DNA of 33,868 bases from positions 1 to 33,868 of the forward strand of contig JAOPXD010000050.1 in the NCBI GenBank assembly GCA_025965315.1. Direction: 5' to 3'. Numbering within the stretch: the stretch's first letter is position 1; every line of letters begins with the position of its first letter. Positions 1-6,622 of this stretch are shown piece after piece. Source of the DNA: Marmoricola sp. GTDB taxonomy: Bacteria; Actinomycetota; Actinomycetes; Propionibacteriales; Nocardioidaceae. The notes under the pieces were generated by a model. That model ran no database searches and was not told the DNA's origin. It saw nothing but the letters and a program-made list of their open reading frames with translations. The position numbers and the translations under genes are program-made.

Positions 1-182
1 GTCACCACGACCACCCGCACCGAACGGTCGGCTGCGAGCTCGTCCACGGCAGCCACCCAGGAGGCCGTCATCGCGTCCGACATCGCGTTGCGCTGGGACG
101 GGTTGTCGAGCACGAGGCGGGCCACGCCGGGGGCGGGCCGTTCCAGGCGGAGGTCGATCAGGGCGGGGGTCTGTTCAGGCAT
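1..182 (-). CDS. Enoyl-CoA hydratase/isomerase family protein (N-terminal part, cut by window edge)
   Basis: Only the first 60 codons are present; the rest lies beyond the left edge. The visible translation starts MPEQTPALIDLRLERPAPGV and continues through VARLVLDNPSQRNAMSDAM. This is the typical first strand of crotonase-fold proteins (a short beta hairpin, then LNxPxxxNAxs), followed by a helix and a second strand ending DRSVRVVVV. Family members hydrate or isomerise acyl-CoA thioesters in fatty acid and branched-chain acid breakdown in the cytoplasm. The active-site residues of the oxyanion loop and later helices are outside the window, so the exact reaction cannot be told. The start is ATG at 182; TAGCCT sits 7 bases upstream of it, suggesting a leaderless transcript. 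Confidence 0.85.
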   Translation of the reverse strand, partial: MPEQTPALIDLRLERPAPGVARLVLDNPSQRNAMSDAMTASWVAAVDELAADRSVRVVVV

Positions 183-189
183 GGGCGCG

Positions 190-195
190 AGGCTA
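190..195 (-). promoter_or_regulatory. -10 element of a leaderless promoter for the enoyl-CoA hydratase gene
   Basis: On the minus strand TAGCCT is followed by exactly seven bases and then the ATG at 182. Actinobacterial -10 boxes fit TAnnnT, and this spacing places the transcription start at or next to the start codon. No Shine-Dalgarno sequence lies between. No convincing -35 hexamer was seen. Confidence 0.55.
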
Positions 196-399
196 CCGGG
201 GCCCGAGGGAGCTGAGCGGGGCACGCGAGCGATCTCACACGGTTTGCGACACGCGGGGACACGCTCACGCTGAGCGCCCCCGGTGCACCATTTGGGGCTA
301 CGCGTGGTCTAGGGTCGAATTGGTCCTGAACGGACCCCGGCGGGTCTTCCCCCAGACTCCCGCCGCGACGACCAGGCAACAGATATCAAGGAGGCCGTC

Positions 400-558
400 A
401 TGGCGGAGAGCTGGAGCGGCGAATTTTACTGCGTCAAGTGCAAGGCAAAGCGTGAGGCCGAAGGCCACATCGAGGTCAACGAGAAGGGCACCAAGATGGC
501 CAAGGCCGTCTGCCCCGTCTGCGGGACCAAGCTGAACCGGATCCTCGGTCGCGCCTGA
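400..558 (+). CDS. DUF5679 small zinc-ribbon protein
   Basis: This 52-residue protein reads MAESWSGEFYCVKCKAKREA and ends CPVCGTKLNRILGRA. Two CxxC pairs (Cys11/Cys14 and Cys38/Cys41), 23 residues apart, form an evident treble-clef or zinc-ribbon site, and the whole protein matches what I know of the DUF5679 family in length and spacing. That family is common in actinobacteria and some phages and has no settled function; binding of nucleic acid or a protein partner is a guess. The start is secure because AAGGAGG at 388-394 precedes the ATG by 5 bases. TAGGGT at 310-315 could be its -10 box, but I see no good -35. A strong hairpin follows the stop codon at 590-628. Confidence 0.85.
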   Translation: MAESWSGEFYCVKCKAKREAEGHIEVNEKGTKMAKAVCPVCGTKLNRILGRA

Positions 559-589
559 GGCATCGCCTCACTGCACCACGAGCAACGCT

Positions 590-628
590 GACGGCGGGAG
601 CTCCACCTTCGGGTGGGCGCCCGCCGTC
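590..628 (+). terminator. Hairpin terminator after the DUF5679 gene
   Basis: A 9-bp outer stem GACGGCGGG/CCCGCCGTC (590-598 with 620-628) encloses an inner stem CCACC/GGTGG closed by a TTCG loop. The sequence CGCTTT follows, so the U-tract is weak, as is usual in high-GC actinobacteria. It separates the DUF5679 gene from the leaderless gene starting at 693. Confidence 0.6.
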
Positions 629-678
629 CGCTTTGCCGCCCCTGTGGACTCGCGTTCGCGCCGTCGGGCCCGGGTCCC

Positions 679-684
679 TAACCT
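679..684 (+). promoter_or_regulatory. -10 element of a likely leaderless promoter
   Basis: TAACCT fits TAnnnT and lies 8 bases before the ATG at 693. No Shine-Dalgarno sequence is present in front of that ATG, which supports a leaderless or nearly leaderless transcript. Confidence 0.45.
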
Positions 685-692
685 CGGCTCGC

Positions 693-1559
693 ATGACCCA
701 TCACGGCAAGAGCCCCCGCCACGTCCTCGCTCCCGGTCTCTACGCGCACGCCGACGGAGCGGGCCGGATCCGGATCGGCAACGGGATCCGCGCGGTCCTC
801 GAGCTCCCCGCGAGCCCCGGCCTGCGACGGGCGCTCGCTGCGGTCGACCGCGGTGAGGCGCCGCCGGGTGACGCGAGCACGCGGCGGGCGGTCAGGCTGC
901 TCGCTCCCGTCCTGGTCGAGGCCGACCGGCTGATCCGTCCCGGCATCGACCCGGGAGACGCCGCTGCCGCTGCCGCTGACGAACCTGTTCTGTTCACCGA
1001 GCGGCTCCAGGCGCGGTGCGCGACCCGGGTCGCCGTCGTCGGCGACCTCGGCGCCCGTGCCGACCCCGGCGCGCTGCTGGCTTCCACCGGGATGGTGGTC
1101 ACCTCCGAGGACGACGGTCCCGACATCGTGCTGCTGCTCGCGCTCGGCGAGACCGACCGCGATCGCACCGACCCGTGGACCAGCGCCGGGGTCCCGCACC
1201 TACCCGTGCGCGCGATCGGCGCCGAGGTCGTCCTCGGGCCTCTGGTCGTTCCCGGGCGCACGGCCTGCCTGCGCTGCGTCGACGCCCACCGGATCGGCCA
1301 GGACCCGGGGCTGCGCCGCGCGCTCACGCTGCACCTCGACGCCGTGCGCCACGACGGGGTCGCCACGCCCCGGGACTCGGCGCTGGCCGCGCTCGCGACG
1401 GCGTGGGCGGTGCGCGACCTGGTCAGCCTGGCCGAGGGCCGGCAGCCGTCGACCTGGTCGACGACCCTGACCTTCGGTGCCGACCTGAGCGAGGTCGACC
1501 GGACCACCTGGCCACGCCATCCCGACTGCGGCTGCGTGTGGGCCACCGACGCCGCTTGA
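693..1559 (+). CDS. ThiF/cyclodehydratase-like protein (TOMM leader-binding-type), orphan
   Basis: This 288-residue protein resembles the N-terminal cyclodehydratase (ThiF-like) partner of thiazole/oxazole-modified microcin pathways. The features are an N-terminal small domain (about residues 1-95), a degenerate Rossmann segment TRVAVVGDLGA, then VVPGRTACLRCVDAHRIGQD with a CxxC pair, and a C-terminal CGC that would complete a zinc site. The glycine-rich ATP loop of true ThiF/MoeB enzymes is not intact, so it is probably a substrate-binding protein rather than an adenylating enzyme. No YcaO enzyme or precursor peptide is visible nearby. From memory, mycobacterial Rv3196 is the positional equivalent, next to the same AarF protein, which suggests a conserved non-toxin role. 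The start is ATG 693, supported by TAACCT upstream. Confidence 0.6.
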   Translation: MTHHGKSPRHVLAPGLYAHADGAGRIRIGNGIRAVLELPASPGLRRALAAVDRGEAPPGDASTRRAVRLLAPVLVEADRLIRPGIDPGDAAAAAADEPVLFTERLQARCATRVAVVGDLGARADPGALLASTGMVVTSEDDGPDIVLLLALGETDRDRTDPWTSAGVPHLPVRAIGAEVVLGPLVVPGRTACLRCVDAHRIGQDPGLRRALTLHLDAVRHDGVATPRDSALAALATAWAVRDLVSLAEGRQPSTWSTTLTFGADLSEVDRTTWPRHPDCGCVWATDAA

Positions 1560-1582
1560 GGGCGATCAGGGAGGATGGAGCC

Positions 1583-2926
1583 ATGACCGAACTCCCCCGC
1601 AGGGCTGTGGCCCGCACGGCGCGACTTGCAGCGCTTCCTCTGGGGTACGCCGGTCGCACCGCCATCGGGTTCGGCAAGCGGATCGGCGGAGCACCGGCCG
1701 AGGCGGTGATGACCGAGCTTCAGCAGCGCACCGCGGAGCAGCTGTTCCGGACCCTGGGCGAGCTCAAGGGTGGTGCGATGAAGATGGGGCAGGCGATGTC
1801 CATCTTCGAGGCCGCGCTGCCCGAGGAGCTCGCTGCGCCGTACCGGGACCAGCTGACCCGGCTGCAGGACTCGGCCCCGCCGATGCCGACCATCACGGTC
1901 CGCGAGATCCTCACCCGCGAGCTCGGCGCCGACTACCAGCAGCGCCTGGTCAGCCTCGATCCGGTGCCGGCCGCAGCAGCCTCCATCGGCCAGGTGCACC
2001 GTGCCCGGTGGCGGGACGAGGACGGGGTCGAGCGCGACGTCGCCGTGAAGGTCCAGTACCCCGGCGCCGGACAGGCGCTGCGCAACGATCTGCGCCAGCT
2101 CTCGCGGGTCGCCCGCGGCCTGGGTCCGGTCTTCCCCGGGATCGACGTGAAGGCACTGGTCGCCGAGCTCAAGGAGCGGGTGACCGAGGAGCTCGACTAC
2201 CGCCTCGAGGCGGAGGCTCAGACCGCCTTCGCCGCCGAGTACGCCGGTGACCCCGAGATCGTGGTGCCGGGGGTCGTGGCCGGTACCGAGCAGGTCCTGG
2301 TCACCGACTGGCTGGAGAGCACCAGCTCCCTGGCCCAGGTGATCCGCGACGGAACCCCTGCCGAGCGCGACCACTACGGCCAGATGTTCGTCCGGTTCCT
2401 GTTCGGTTCCCCGGCCCGCACCGGGATGCTGCACGCCGACCCGCACCCCGGGAACTTCCGGGTCGTCCCGGGCATCAACGGCGGGCCCGGTCGGCTCGGG
2501 GTGCTCGACTACGGCGCCGTGGCCCGGCTGCCCGAACGCGGACTACCGCGCTCGCTCGGGTCGTTGATCCGGATCGCCTGCATCGACGACTACGACGCGC
2601 TGGTCACGGCGTTCCGCGACGAAGGCTTCATCCGCGAACGCATCAAGATCGACGCCGATCAGCTCCGCGCCTACCTCGGACCGTTCGTGGAGCCCGCCAA
2701 GGTTTCCGAGTTCACCTTCACCCGGGAGTGGATGCGCGGCCAGTTCAAACGGCTCAACGATCCGAAGGGCGACGCCTACCCGGTGATGCTGCGCCTGAAC
2801 ATGCCGCCGTCGTACCTGCTGATCCACCGCACCTGGGTCGGTGGCATCGGGGTGCTGAGCCAGCTCGGCGCGACCGTGCCGTTCCGGGAGATCCTCACCG
2901 AGTCGCTGCCCGGCTTCGCTTCCTGA
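1583..2926 (+). CDS. AarF/ABC1/UbiB kinase-like protein
   Basis: This 447-residue protein carries the full ABC1 signature: the KxGQ motif in GGAMKMGQAMSI (about residues 63-74), the alanine-rich nucleotide loop AAAASIGQVHRA, the lysine of DVAVKVQYPG, ELDYRLEAEAQ, the catalytic loop HADPHPGNF and the metal-binding LDYG. Bacterial members of this atypical kinase family support quinone biosynthesis or lipid homeostasis, probably as ATPases that handle hydrophobic molecules. Which applies here cannot be read from sequence. GGGAGGA precedes the ATG by a normal distance, and the gene starts 23 bases after the ThiF-like gene, so the two are probably co-transcribed. From memory the same pair occurs upstream of whiB7 in mycobacteria (Rv3196-Rv3197). 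Confidence 0.9.
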   Translation: MTELPRRAVARTARLAALPLGYAGRTAIGFGKRIGGAPAEAVMTELQQRTAEQLFRTLGELKGGAMKMGQAMSIFEAALPEELAAPYRDQLTRLQDSAPPMPTITVREILTRELGADYQQRLVSLDPVPAAAASIGQVHRARWRDEDGVERDVAVKVQYPGAGQALRNDLRQLSRVARGLGPVFPGIDVKALVAELKERVTEELDYRLEAEAQTAFAAEYAGDPEIVVPGVVAGTEQVLVTDWLESTSSLAQVIRDGTPAERDHYGQMFVRFLFGSPARTGMLHADPHPGNFRVVPGINGGPGRLGVLDYGAVARLPERGLPRSLGSLIRIACIDDYDALVTAFRDEGFIRERIKIDADQLRAYLGPFVEPAKVSEFTFTREWMRGQFKRLNDPKGDAYPVMLRLNMPPSYLLIHRTWVGGIGVLSQLGATVPFREILTESLPGFAS

Positions 2927-2942
2927 ACGGTCCGGCTGGCGG

Positions 2943-3113
2943 TCACCACCACTCGCTGTCGAGCTTCGACTCCATCGCCCGCAGGTGCTCGCGCGAGCAC
3001 GAGTCGCAGAACCACTGCCGCCGGTCGCGCTCGACCGCGGAGATCCAGGTCAGCGGCGGTGGGTCCGACGCGGCCAAGCCGCAGAACGAGCAGTGCACGG
3101 CGGAGGTCCCCAC
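2943..3113 (-). CDS. Small zinc-finger-like protein ending DSEWW
   Basis: A 56-residue reading frame begins VGTSAVHCSFCGLAASDPPP, continues TWISAVERDRRQWFCDSCSR, and ends EHLRAMESKLDSEWW. Two CxxC pairs (CSFC and CDSC), about 30 residues apart, suggest one bound zinc. The PPLTW...WFC..CSREHLRxxExKLDSEWW pattern is one I associate with small uncharacterised actinobacterial proteins. A longer open frame in another phase covers the same DNA but has no family-like pattern. The start is uncertain: GTG 3113 has TACCGT 8 bases upstream (leaderless), GTG 3098 has GGGGA upstream, and GTG 3122 is also open. It converges on the AarF gene with a 16-base gap. Confidence 0.6.
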   Translation of the reverse strand: MGTSAVHCSFCGLAASDPPPLTWISAVERDRRQWFCDSCSREHLRAMESKLDSEWW

Positions 3114-3153
3114 GCAGCACACGGTAATCCCGCGCGGGCCCGGACATGACGAA

Positions 3154-3192
3154 GGCCGGGTCGACGACGAACGTGTCGTCGTCGACCCGGCC
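3154..3192. repeat. 17-bp perfect inverted repeat, likely bidirectional transcription terminator
   Basis: GGCCGGGTCGACGACGA (3154-3170) pairs perfectly with 3176-3192 around the 5-base loop ACGTG. It lies between two small minus-strand genes. There is no U-tract on either side, so it may also be a processing or pausing structure. Confidence 0.55.
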
Positions 3193-3234
3193 TCCTGGTT
3201 CCCGCGATCGAACGAGAAGTCAGGTGCTTCCTGC

Positions 3235-3399
3235 TCAGATCACGCGGGCGAGGGCCAGGCGCGCCTGTGCAGCGGCGCGCTCAGCCTTGCGGGAGAGGCG
3301 CCTGGCAGTCGCGAGCTGGTGCCCGCGCTGCTCACTTCGCGCCTGCTCGAGGCGCGCGGCCATATGGGCGCGCGCCAGTTCCTCGTGGATGAGGTTCAT
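3235..3399 (-). CDS. Small basic helical protein of unknown function
   Basis: The 54-residue product begins MNLIHEELARAHMAARLEQA and continues as one long amphipathic, Arg- and Ala-rich helix with no cysteine. I do not recognise a named family, although short proteins of this MNxxxHEELARAH type are frequent in Nocardioides-like genomes. ATG 3399 is preferred because GGAG lies 8 bases in front of it; an in-frame ATG at 3429 has no clear ribosome binding site. It sits directly downstream of whiB7 on the same strand, so it may be co-induced, but no function can be inferred. Confidence 0.55.
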   Translation of the reverse strand: MNLIHEELARAHMAARLEQARSEQRGHQLATARRLSRKAERAAAQARLALARVI

Positions 3400-3477
3400 C
3401 GTGGTGCTCCGTTCGAAGGTCTGGTTCATGTCTTCTGGGTTCCGTTCAGTGCTCGGTGGGCTCGGGTCGTGCCTGGA

Positions 3478-3753
3478 TCAGGCGGCGACCGGGTTCTTGC
3501 GCGGGCGTCCACGGGGGCGCTTGCGGGGGATCACCACTCCTTGCAGGAACAGCTCACCTCCCCAGACTCCCCACGGTTCGCGCCGCTCGAGCGCCCCGGC
3601 GAGGCACTCCACGCGAACCGGACATCCTTGGCACAAGGACTTGGCGAGCTCCACGTCGCTGGGCGATTCGGCGAAGAACAGCTCCGCGTCATTGACGTGA
3701 CACGGCAGCAGCTCCTCATCGAGCCCGACGGGGTCGAGAACGCTGATGCTCAT
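3478..3753 (-). CDS. whiB7: WhiB7 family iron-sulfur transcription regulator
   Basis: The 91-residue protein has the four WhiB cysteines (Cys18, Cys41, Cys44, Cys50) that hold a [4Fe-4S] cluster. It also has the EPWGVWGGE turn (59-67) that contacts the vegetative sigma factor, and the C-terminal AT-hook RGRPR (81-85) that defines WhiB7. WhiB7 with sigma-A switches on intrinsic resistance to ribosome-targeting antibiotics in mycobacteria and, as WblC, in Streptomyces. The start ATG 3753 follows a strong GGAGGTG ribosome binding site. The gene is preceded by a leader of about 395 bases with a small ORF and a terminator-type hairpin, arguing for translation-dependent attenuation. It lies next to uvrD2 as in mycobacteria. 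Confidence 0.95.
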   Translation of the reverse strand: MSISVLDPVGLDEELLPCHVNDAELFFAESPSDVELAKSLCQGCPVRVECLAGALERREPWGVWGGELFLQGVVIPRKRPRGRPRKNPVAA

Positions 3754-3811
3754 GGGGCACCTCCTTCACTTCTCTGCTTCGATCGCTGACTTGGTGCTTG
3801 TTTCGTGTCCG

Positions 3812-3856
3812 GAAAACACGAAGGCCGCGGATCCCTTGGTGGGATTCCGCGGCCTT
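3812..3856 (-). terminator. Attenuator hairpin in the whiB7 leader
   Basis: Read on the minus strand, a 15-bp stem (3841-3856 with 3821-3835, one bulged base) has the loop ACCAA and is followed by GTGTTTT. This is a good intrinsic terminator placed about 65 bases before the whiB7 start codon and 26 bases after the leader ORF stop. It would abort transcription unless an upstream alternative fold forms. Confidence 0.75.
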
Positions 3857-3907
3857 GGAGGTGCCGGTCACTGAGTGTCTACTCAGGTGACTGGTGGTCT
3901 CCAAGGC
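3852..3907 (-). promoter_or_regulatory. Candidate antiterminator/pause structure overlapping the leader ORF stop
   Basis: On the minus strand GCCTTGGAG (3899-3907) can pair with CTCCAAGGC (3852-3860). The latter's last five bases are also the first bases of the terminator stem. Enclosed within is a second stem, 3881-3891 with 3867-3876 (GTCAC.TGAGT/ACTCAGTGAC), which contains the UGA stop of the leader ORF (3883-3885). The outer stem and the attenuator compete for 3852-3856, so ribosome position on the last leader codons could choose between them. Confidence 0.55.
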
Positions 3908-4080
3908 TGGCGGGCCCACACCGGGTTTGCCTTGACGGCATTGGCGTGGCGCTTGAGCGAGGACGTACCGGACGTGACTCCGGCTGCCATCAGGCGCACC
4001 TCACCCATGCCAAAACCGTGGACGGGCACGACGGAGGTCGACCGCGTCACGGTCGTGTTGAGCCAGTTGATGTTGCTCAT
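3883..4080 (-). CDS. whiB7 leader peptide (upstream ORF)
   Basis: This 65-codon ORF lies in the whiB7 5' leader. It starts at ATG 4080 after an excellent AAGGAGGTG ribosome binding site, begins MSNINWLNTTVTRSTSVVPV and ends WARQPWRPPVT. The last codons (Arg-Gln-Pro-Trp-Arg-Pro-Pro-Val-Thr, including a rare AGA) lie within the competing RNA stems, as expected for a sensing leader where ribosome stalling changes folding. The frame stays open upstream to 4155, but the promoter at 4155-4184 puts transcription start near 4148, so the upstream ATG cannot be used. Upstream ORFs are established features of mycobacterial whiB7 and Streptomyces wblC leaders; this exact peptide I do not recognise. Confidence 0.7.
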   Translation of the reverse strand: MSNINWLNTTVTRSTSVVPVHGFGMGEVRLMAAGVTSGTSSLKRHANAVKANPVWARQPWRPPVT

Positions 4081-4154
4081 GTCGCACACCTCCTTCGGGG
4101 CTTCGGGCGCCAGCGTCGTCGACGCTGCGGCTGCGCATTCGTTCAAGTTCGGCA

Positions 4155-4194
4155 AAGGTACGCCCGGGCTAACACGGTCCGCAAATCATTTATC
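4155..4194 (-). promoter_or_regulatory. whiB7 promoter with WhiB7-type AT-rich upstream site
   Basis: The minus strand has -35 TTGCGG (4179-4184), an 18-base spacer and -10 TACCTT (4155-4160). Directly upstream of the -35 is the AT-rich stretch ATAAATGATT (4185-4194), standing out in GC-rich DNA. WhiB7 AT-hooks are known to bind AT-rich DNA just upstream of the -35 of target promoters, including its own, so autoactivation is likely. The promoter overlaps the last codons of uvrD2. Confidence 0.65.
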
Positions 4195-6285
4195 GACCGA
4201 ATATCTTCCGCCGAGGACGGCCAGGACGTCGTCGGCGTACTTCTCGAGCTTCGCGGCCCCGATGCCGTTGATCCGGAGCAGGGCCTTCCGGTCCGCGGGC
4301 TGCACCTCGGCGAGCGCTTCCAGCGTCGCGTCGGAGAACACCACGAAGGCCGGCACGCTCTCGGCGTCGGCGCGTTCCCGGCGCCAGACCTTCAACGACT
4401 CGAACAGCTCCTCGTCGTACGGGATCGGGCAGTCCGCGCAGAAGCCCCGGTTGCGTTCCTTCGAGGTCGCCAGCGGTCGCTGGCAGAGCTTGCAGGTCGA
4501 GGCCTTGCCGCGACGCCGGGCCTTCGGGTCGCGGGTCGCAGCCGGGGTCCTGTCCGTCACCGACTCCGGGCGCAGGCTGGCCAGGAACCGGGACGGCTTC
4601 CGACGGGCCTGACCGCCCGGGTTGCGGGCCAGCGACCACGAGATCATCAGGTGCGCGCGCGCCCGGGTGATCCCGACGTACAGCAGCCGGCGCTCCTCCT
4701 CGACCGCCGCCGGGGTGTCGGCGTACGTGATCGGCATCGAGCCCTCCTGCACCCCCACCAGGAACACGGCGTCCCACTCCAGGCCCTTCGCGGTGTGCAG
4801 GGTCGCCAGCGTGACACCTTCGGCGACCGGTGCGTGCTGCTCGGCGGCGCGGCGGTCCAGCTCGGAAACGAGGCCCTCCAGCGACGGCGCGAGCTCGGTG
4901 GTGGCGTACTCCTCGGCCTGGGAGACCAGCGCCATCAGCGACTCCCAGCGATCGCGGGCCTGGCCCCGGGCGGTCGGCGCCTCGGTGCTCCAGCCCATCC
5001 CGGCGAGCACCCCGCGGACCTGCTCGAGCATCCCGTCGCTGGCAGCCTCCCCGGCCCGCAGGCTGGCACGGAGCAGCGCCAGCGCCTGGCGGACCTCCGG
5101 GCGCTCGAAGAAGCGAGCCGCACCGCGGACGACGTACGGGATCGAGCGAGCGGTGAGCGCCTCCTCGAAGGTCTCGGACTGCGCGTTGATCCGGAAGAGC
5201 ACCGCCATCTCGCGCAGCGGCACCCCGGCCTTCACCAGCTCCGCCACCCGGGCCGCGACGGCATCGGCCTCAGCGACCTCGTCGGTCGCCTCGTGCCAGC
5301 GCACCTCCTCACCAGCAGGGCTCTGCGCGCGCAGCTGGACCGCGCCGGTGGCCGTGCCCGCGAGCAGACCGTTGGCCGCCAGGATCACCTGCGGCGTCGA
5401 GCGGTAGTTGCGGACGAGCTCGACGTTGGTGGCCTCGGGGTACTTCGTCCGGAACCCGGTCAGGTACGACGCCTTGGCGCCTGCGAAGGAGTAGATCGTC
5501 TGCGCCGGGTCGCCGACCACGCAGATCTCGTCGCGGCCACCGAGCCAGAGGTCGAGCAGCGTCGACTGGATCGGGCTGACGTCCTGGAACTCGTCGACGA
5601 CGAACCACCTGTACTGCTTGCGCACCTGCGCAGCCACCCGGTCGTCCTCGCTGAGCAGCGCGGCGCCGATCAGCAGCACGTCCTCCATGTCCATCCGGCC
5701 CTGCTCGCGCTTGAGCTCCTCGTACGTCGAGAACACGTGCGCGACCGTCGACGGATCGAGGCCGTTGACCTCGCGGCCGTGGACCGGGGCCAACCGCTCG
5801 TAGTCGTCGGGGCGGACGTTGGTGACCTTGGACCACTCGATCTCGCTGGCCAGGTCGCGCAGCCGTGCCTGGTCGACGTCGAGCCGGTTGCGGCGCGCCG
5901 CCCCGGCGACGATCGGGATCTTCGACGCGGTCAGCTCGGGCGGTTCGCCGCCGTACACCTTGGGCCAGAAGTACCGCAGCTGGCGCAGTGCCGCGGCGTG
6001 GAAGGTACGGGCCTGGACGCCCGGGGCACCGAGGGTCCGCAGCCGGTTGCGCATCTCACCGGCAGCCCGCGCGGTGAAGGTGACCGCGAGGACCTCGGCC
6101 GGGTTGTAGACACCGGTCGCGACGCCGTACGCGATCCTGTGCGTGATGGCCCGGGTCTTGCCCGTTCCGGCGCCCGCGAGCACCCGTACAGGCCCGCGGA
6201 GAGCCTCGGCGACCGCGCGCTGTTCGGGGTCGAGCGCCTCGAGCAGGCGGTCGGCGCTGCCGGGAAGTGTCACGGAATGATTCAC
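4186..6285 (-). CDS. uvrD2: ATP-dependent DNA helicase UvrD2
   Basis: This 699-residue SF1A helicase has Walker A AGAGTGKT (about 38-45), Walker B FVVDEFQDVSP, the Q-rich motif VVGDPAQTIYSFAGA, TLHTAKGLEWDAVFLVG and YVGITRARAHLMISW. After the motor come a four-cysteine motif (CKLC...CADC) and a C-terminal HRDC domain (ESLKVWRRERADAESVPAFV... to the end). The combination of UvrD motor, tetracysteine and HRDC is the hallmark of actinobacterial UvrD2, a 3'-5' DNA translocase essential in mycobacteria. The given start is GTG 6285; GTG 6273 has AGAGGGTG 9 bases upstream and is equally possible. It is divergent from mycoredoxin and ends inside the whiB7 promoter. Confidence 0.95.
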   Translation of the reverse strand: MNHSVTLPGSADRLLEALDPEQRAVAEALRGPVRVLAGAGTGKTRAITHRIAYGVATGVYNPAEVLAVTFTARAAGEMRNRLRTLGAPGVQARTFHAAALRQLRYFWPKVYGGEPPELTASKIPIVAGAARRNRLDVDQARLRDLASEIEWSKVTNVRPDDYERLAPVHGREVNGLDPSTVAHVFSTYEELKREQGRMDMEDVLLIGAALLSEDDRVAAQVRKQYRWFVVDEFQDVSPIQSTLLDLWLGGRDEICVVGDPAQTIYSFAGAKASYLTGFRTKYPEATNVELVRNYRSTPQVILAANGLLAGTATGAVQLRAQSPAGEEVRWHEATDEVAEADAVAARVAELVKAGVPLREMAVLFRINAQSETFEEALTARSIPYVVRGAARFFERPEVRQALALLRASLRAGEAASDGMLEQVRGVLAGMGWSTEAPTARGQARDRWESLMALVSQAEEYATTELAPSLEGLVSELDRRAAEQHAPVAEGVTLATLHTAKGLEWDAVFLVGVQEGSMPITYADTPAAVEEERRLLYVGITRARAHLMISWSLARNPGGQARRKPSRFLASLRPESVTDRTPAATRDPKARRRGKASTCKLCQRPLATSKERNRGFCADCPIPYDEELFESLKVWRRERADAESVPAFVVFSDATLEALAEVQPADRKALLRINGIGAAKLEKYADDVLAVLGGRYSVDK

Positions 6286-6309
6286 CCTCTGCTCTGGTTG
6301 GATGCTTGA

Positions 6310-6315
6310 AGCCTA
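6310..6315 (-). promoter_or_regulatory. -10 element for uvrD2 in the divergent uvrD2/mycoredoxin region
   Basis: TAGGCT on the minus strand fits TAnnnT and lies 24 bases before the annotated GTG. The whole region between the two divergent genes is only 51 bases, so the mycoredoxin promoter must overlap this one. Confidence 0.4.
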
Positions 6316-6336
6316 ATTGCGAGAGGGGACATCCCG

Positions 6337-6588
6337 ATGTCCGGTCAGTTCACGATGTACTCCACCCCGTGGTGCGGTTACTGCCACCGGCTGAAGGGAC
6401 AGCTCGATCGCGAGGGAATCGCGTTCGACGTCGTCGACATCGAGCAGGACCCCTCCGCCGCTGACCTGGTGATGGCGGCCAACAACGGCAACCAGACGGT
6501 GCCGACCCTGGTCTACTCCGACGGCAGCGCCCAGACCAACCCCTCGATCGCCCAGGTCAAGGCGAAGTTGGCTTCGCTGGCTTCCTGA
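6337..6588 (+). CDS. mrx1: Mycoredoxin-type glutaredoxin
   Basis: This 83-residue thioredoxin-fold protein has the active site CGYC (Cys13, Cys16) and the cis-proline loop TVPT, beginning MSGQFTMYSTPWCGYC. CGYC with this length and neighbourhood matches mycoredoxin-1, which uses mycothiol to reduce mixed disulfides between mycothiol and proteins in the cytoplasm. GAGAGGGGA at the right distance supports ATG 6337. It is transcribed away from uvrD2; from memory the same arrangement occurs in mycobacteria (Rv3198A). A small hairpin CCGCC-TGC-GGCGG followed by GCTTTC (6611-6628) may end the transcript. Confidence 0.9.
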   Translation: MSGQFTMYSTPWCGYCHRLKGQLDREGIAFDVVDIEQDPSAADLVMAANNGNQTVPTLVYSDGSAQTNPSIAQVKAKLASLAS

Positions 6589-6593
6589 GTTGT

Positions 6594-6622
6594 CGCCTGC
6601 GGCGAGATTTCCGCCTGCGGCG
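6594..6622 (+). repeat. Two direct copies of CGCCTGCGGCG, each a small hairpin
   Basis: CGCCTGCGGCG occurs at 6594-6604 and 6612-6622, and each copy is self-complementary around TGC. The second copy precedes GGGCTTTC and may serve as the mycoredoxin terminator. The rest of the gap to 6843 shows no gene, promoter or RNA that I can support. Confidence 0.4.

Noticed and set aside
740-2446. Long minus-strand open frame opposite the ThiF-like and AarF genes
   Set aside because: Antisense shadow without recognisable domains; both plus-strand genes have complete motif sets and start signals.
3805-6309. Very long open frame (over 800 codons) on the plus strand opposite uvrD2
   Set aside because: It is the antisense shadow of a high-GC gene; its translation is Arg/Gly/Leu-rich without domains, while the minus strand encodes an intact UvrD2.
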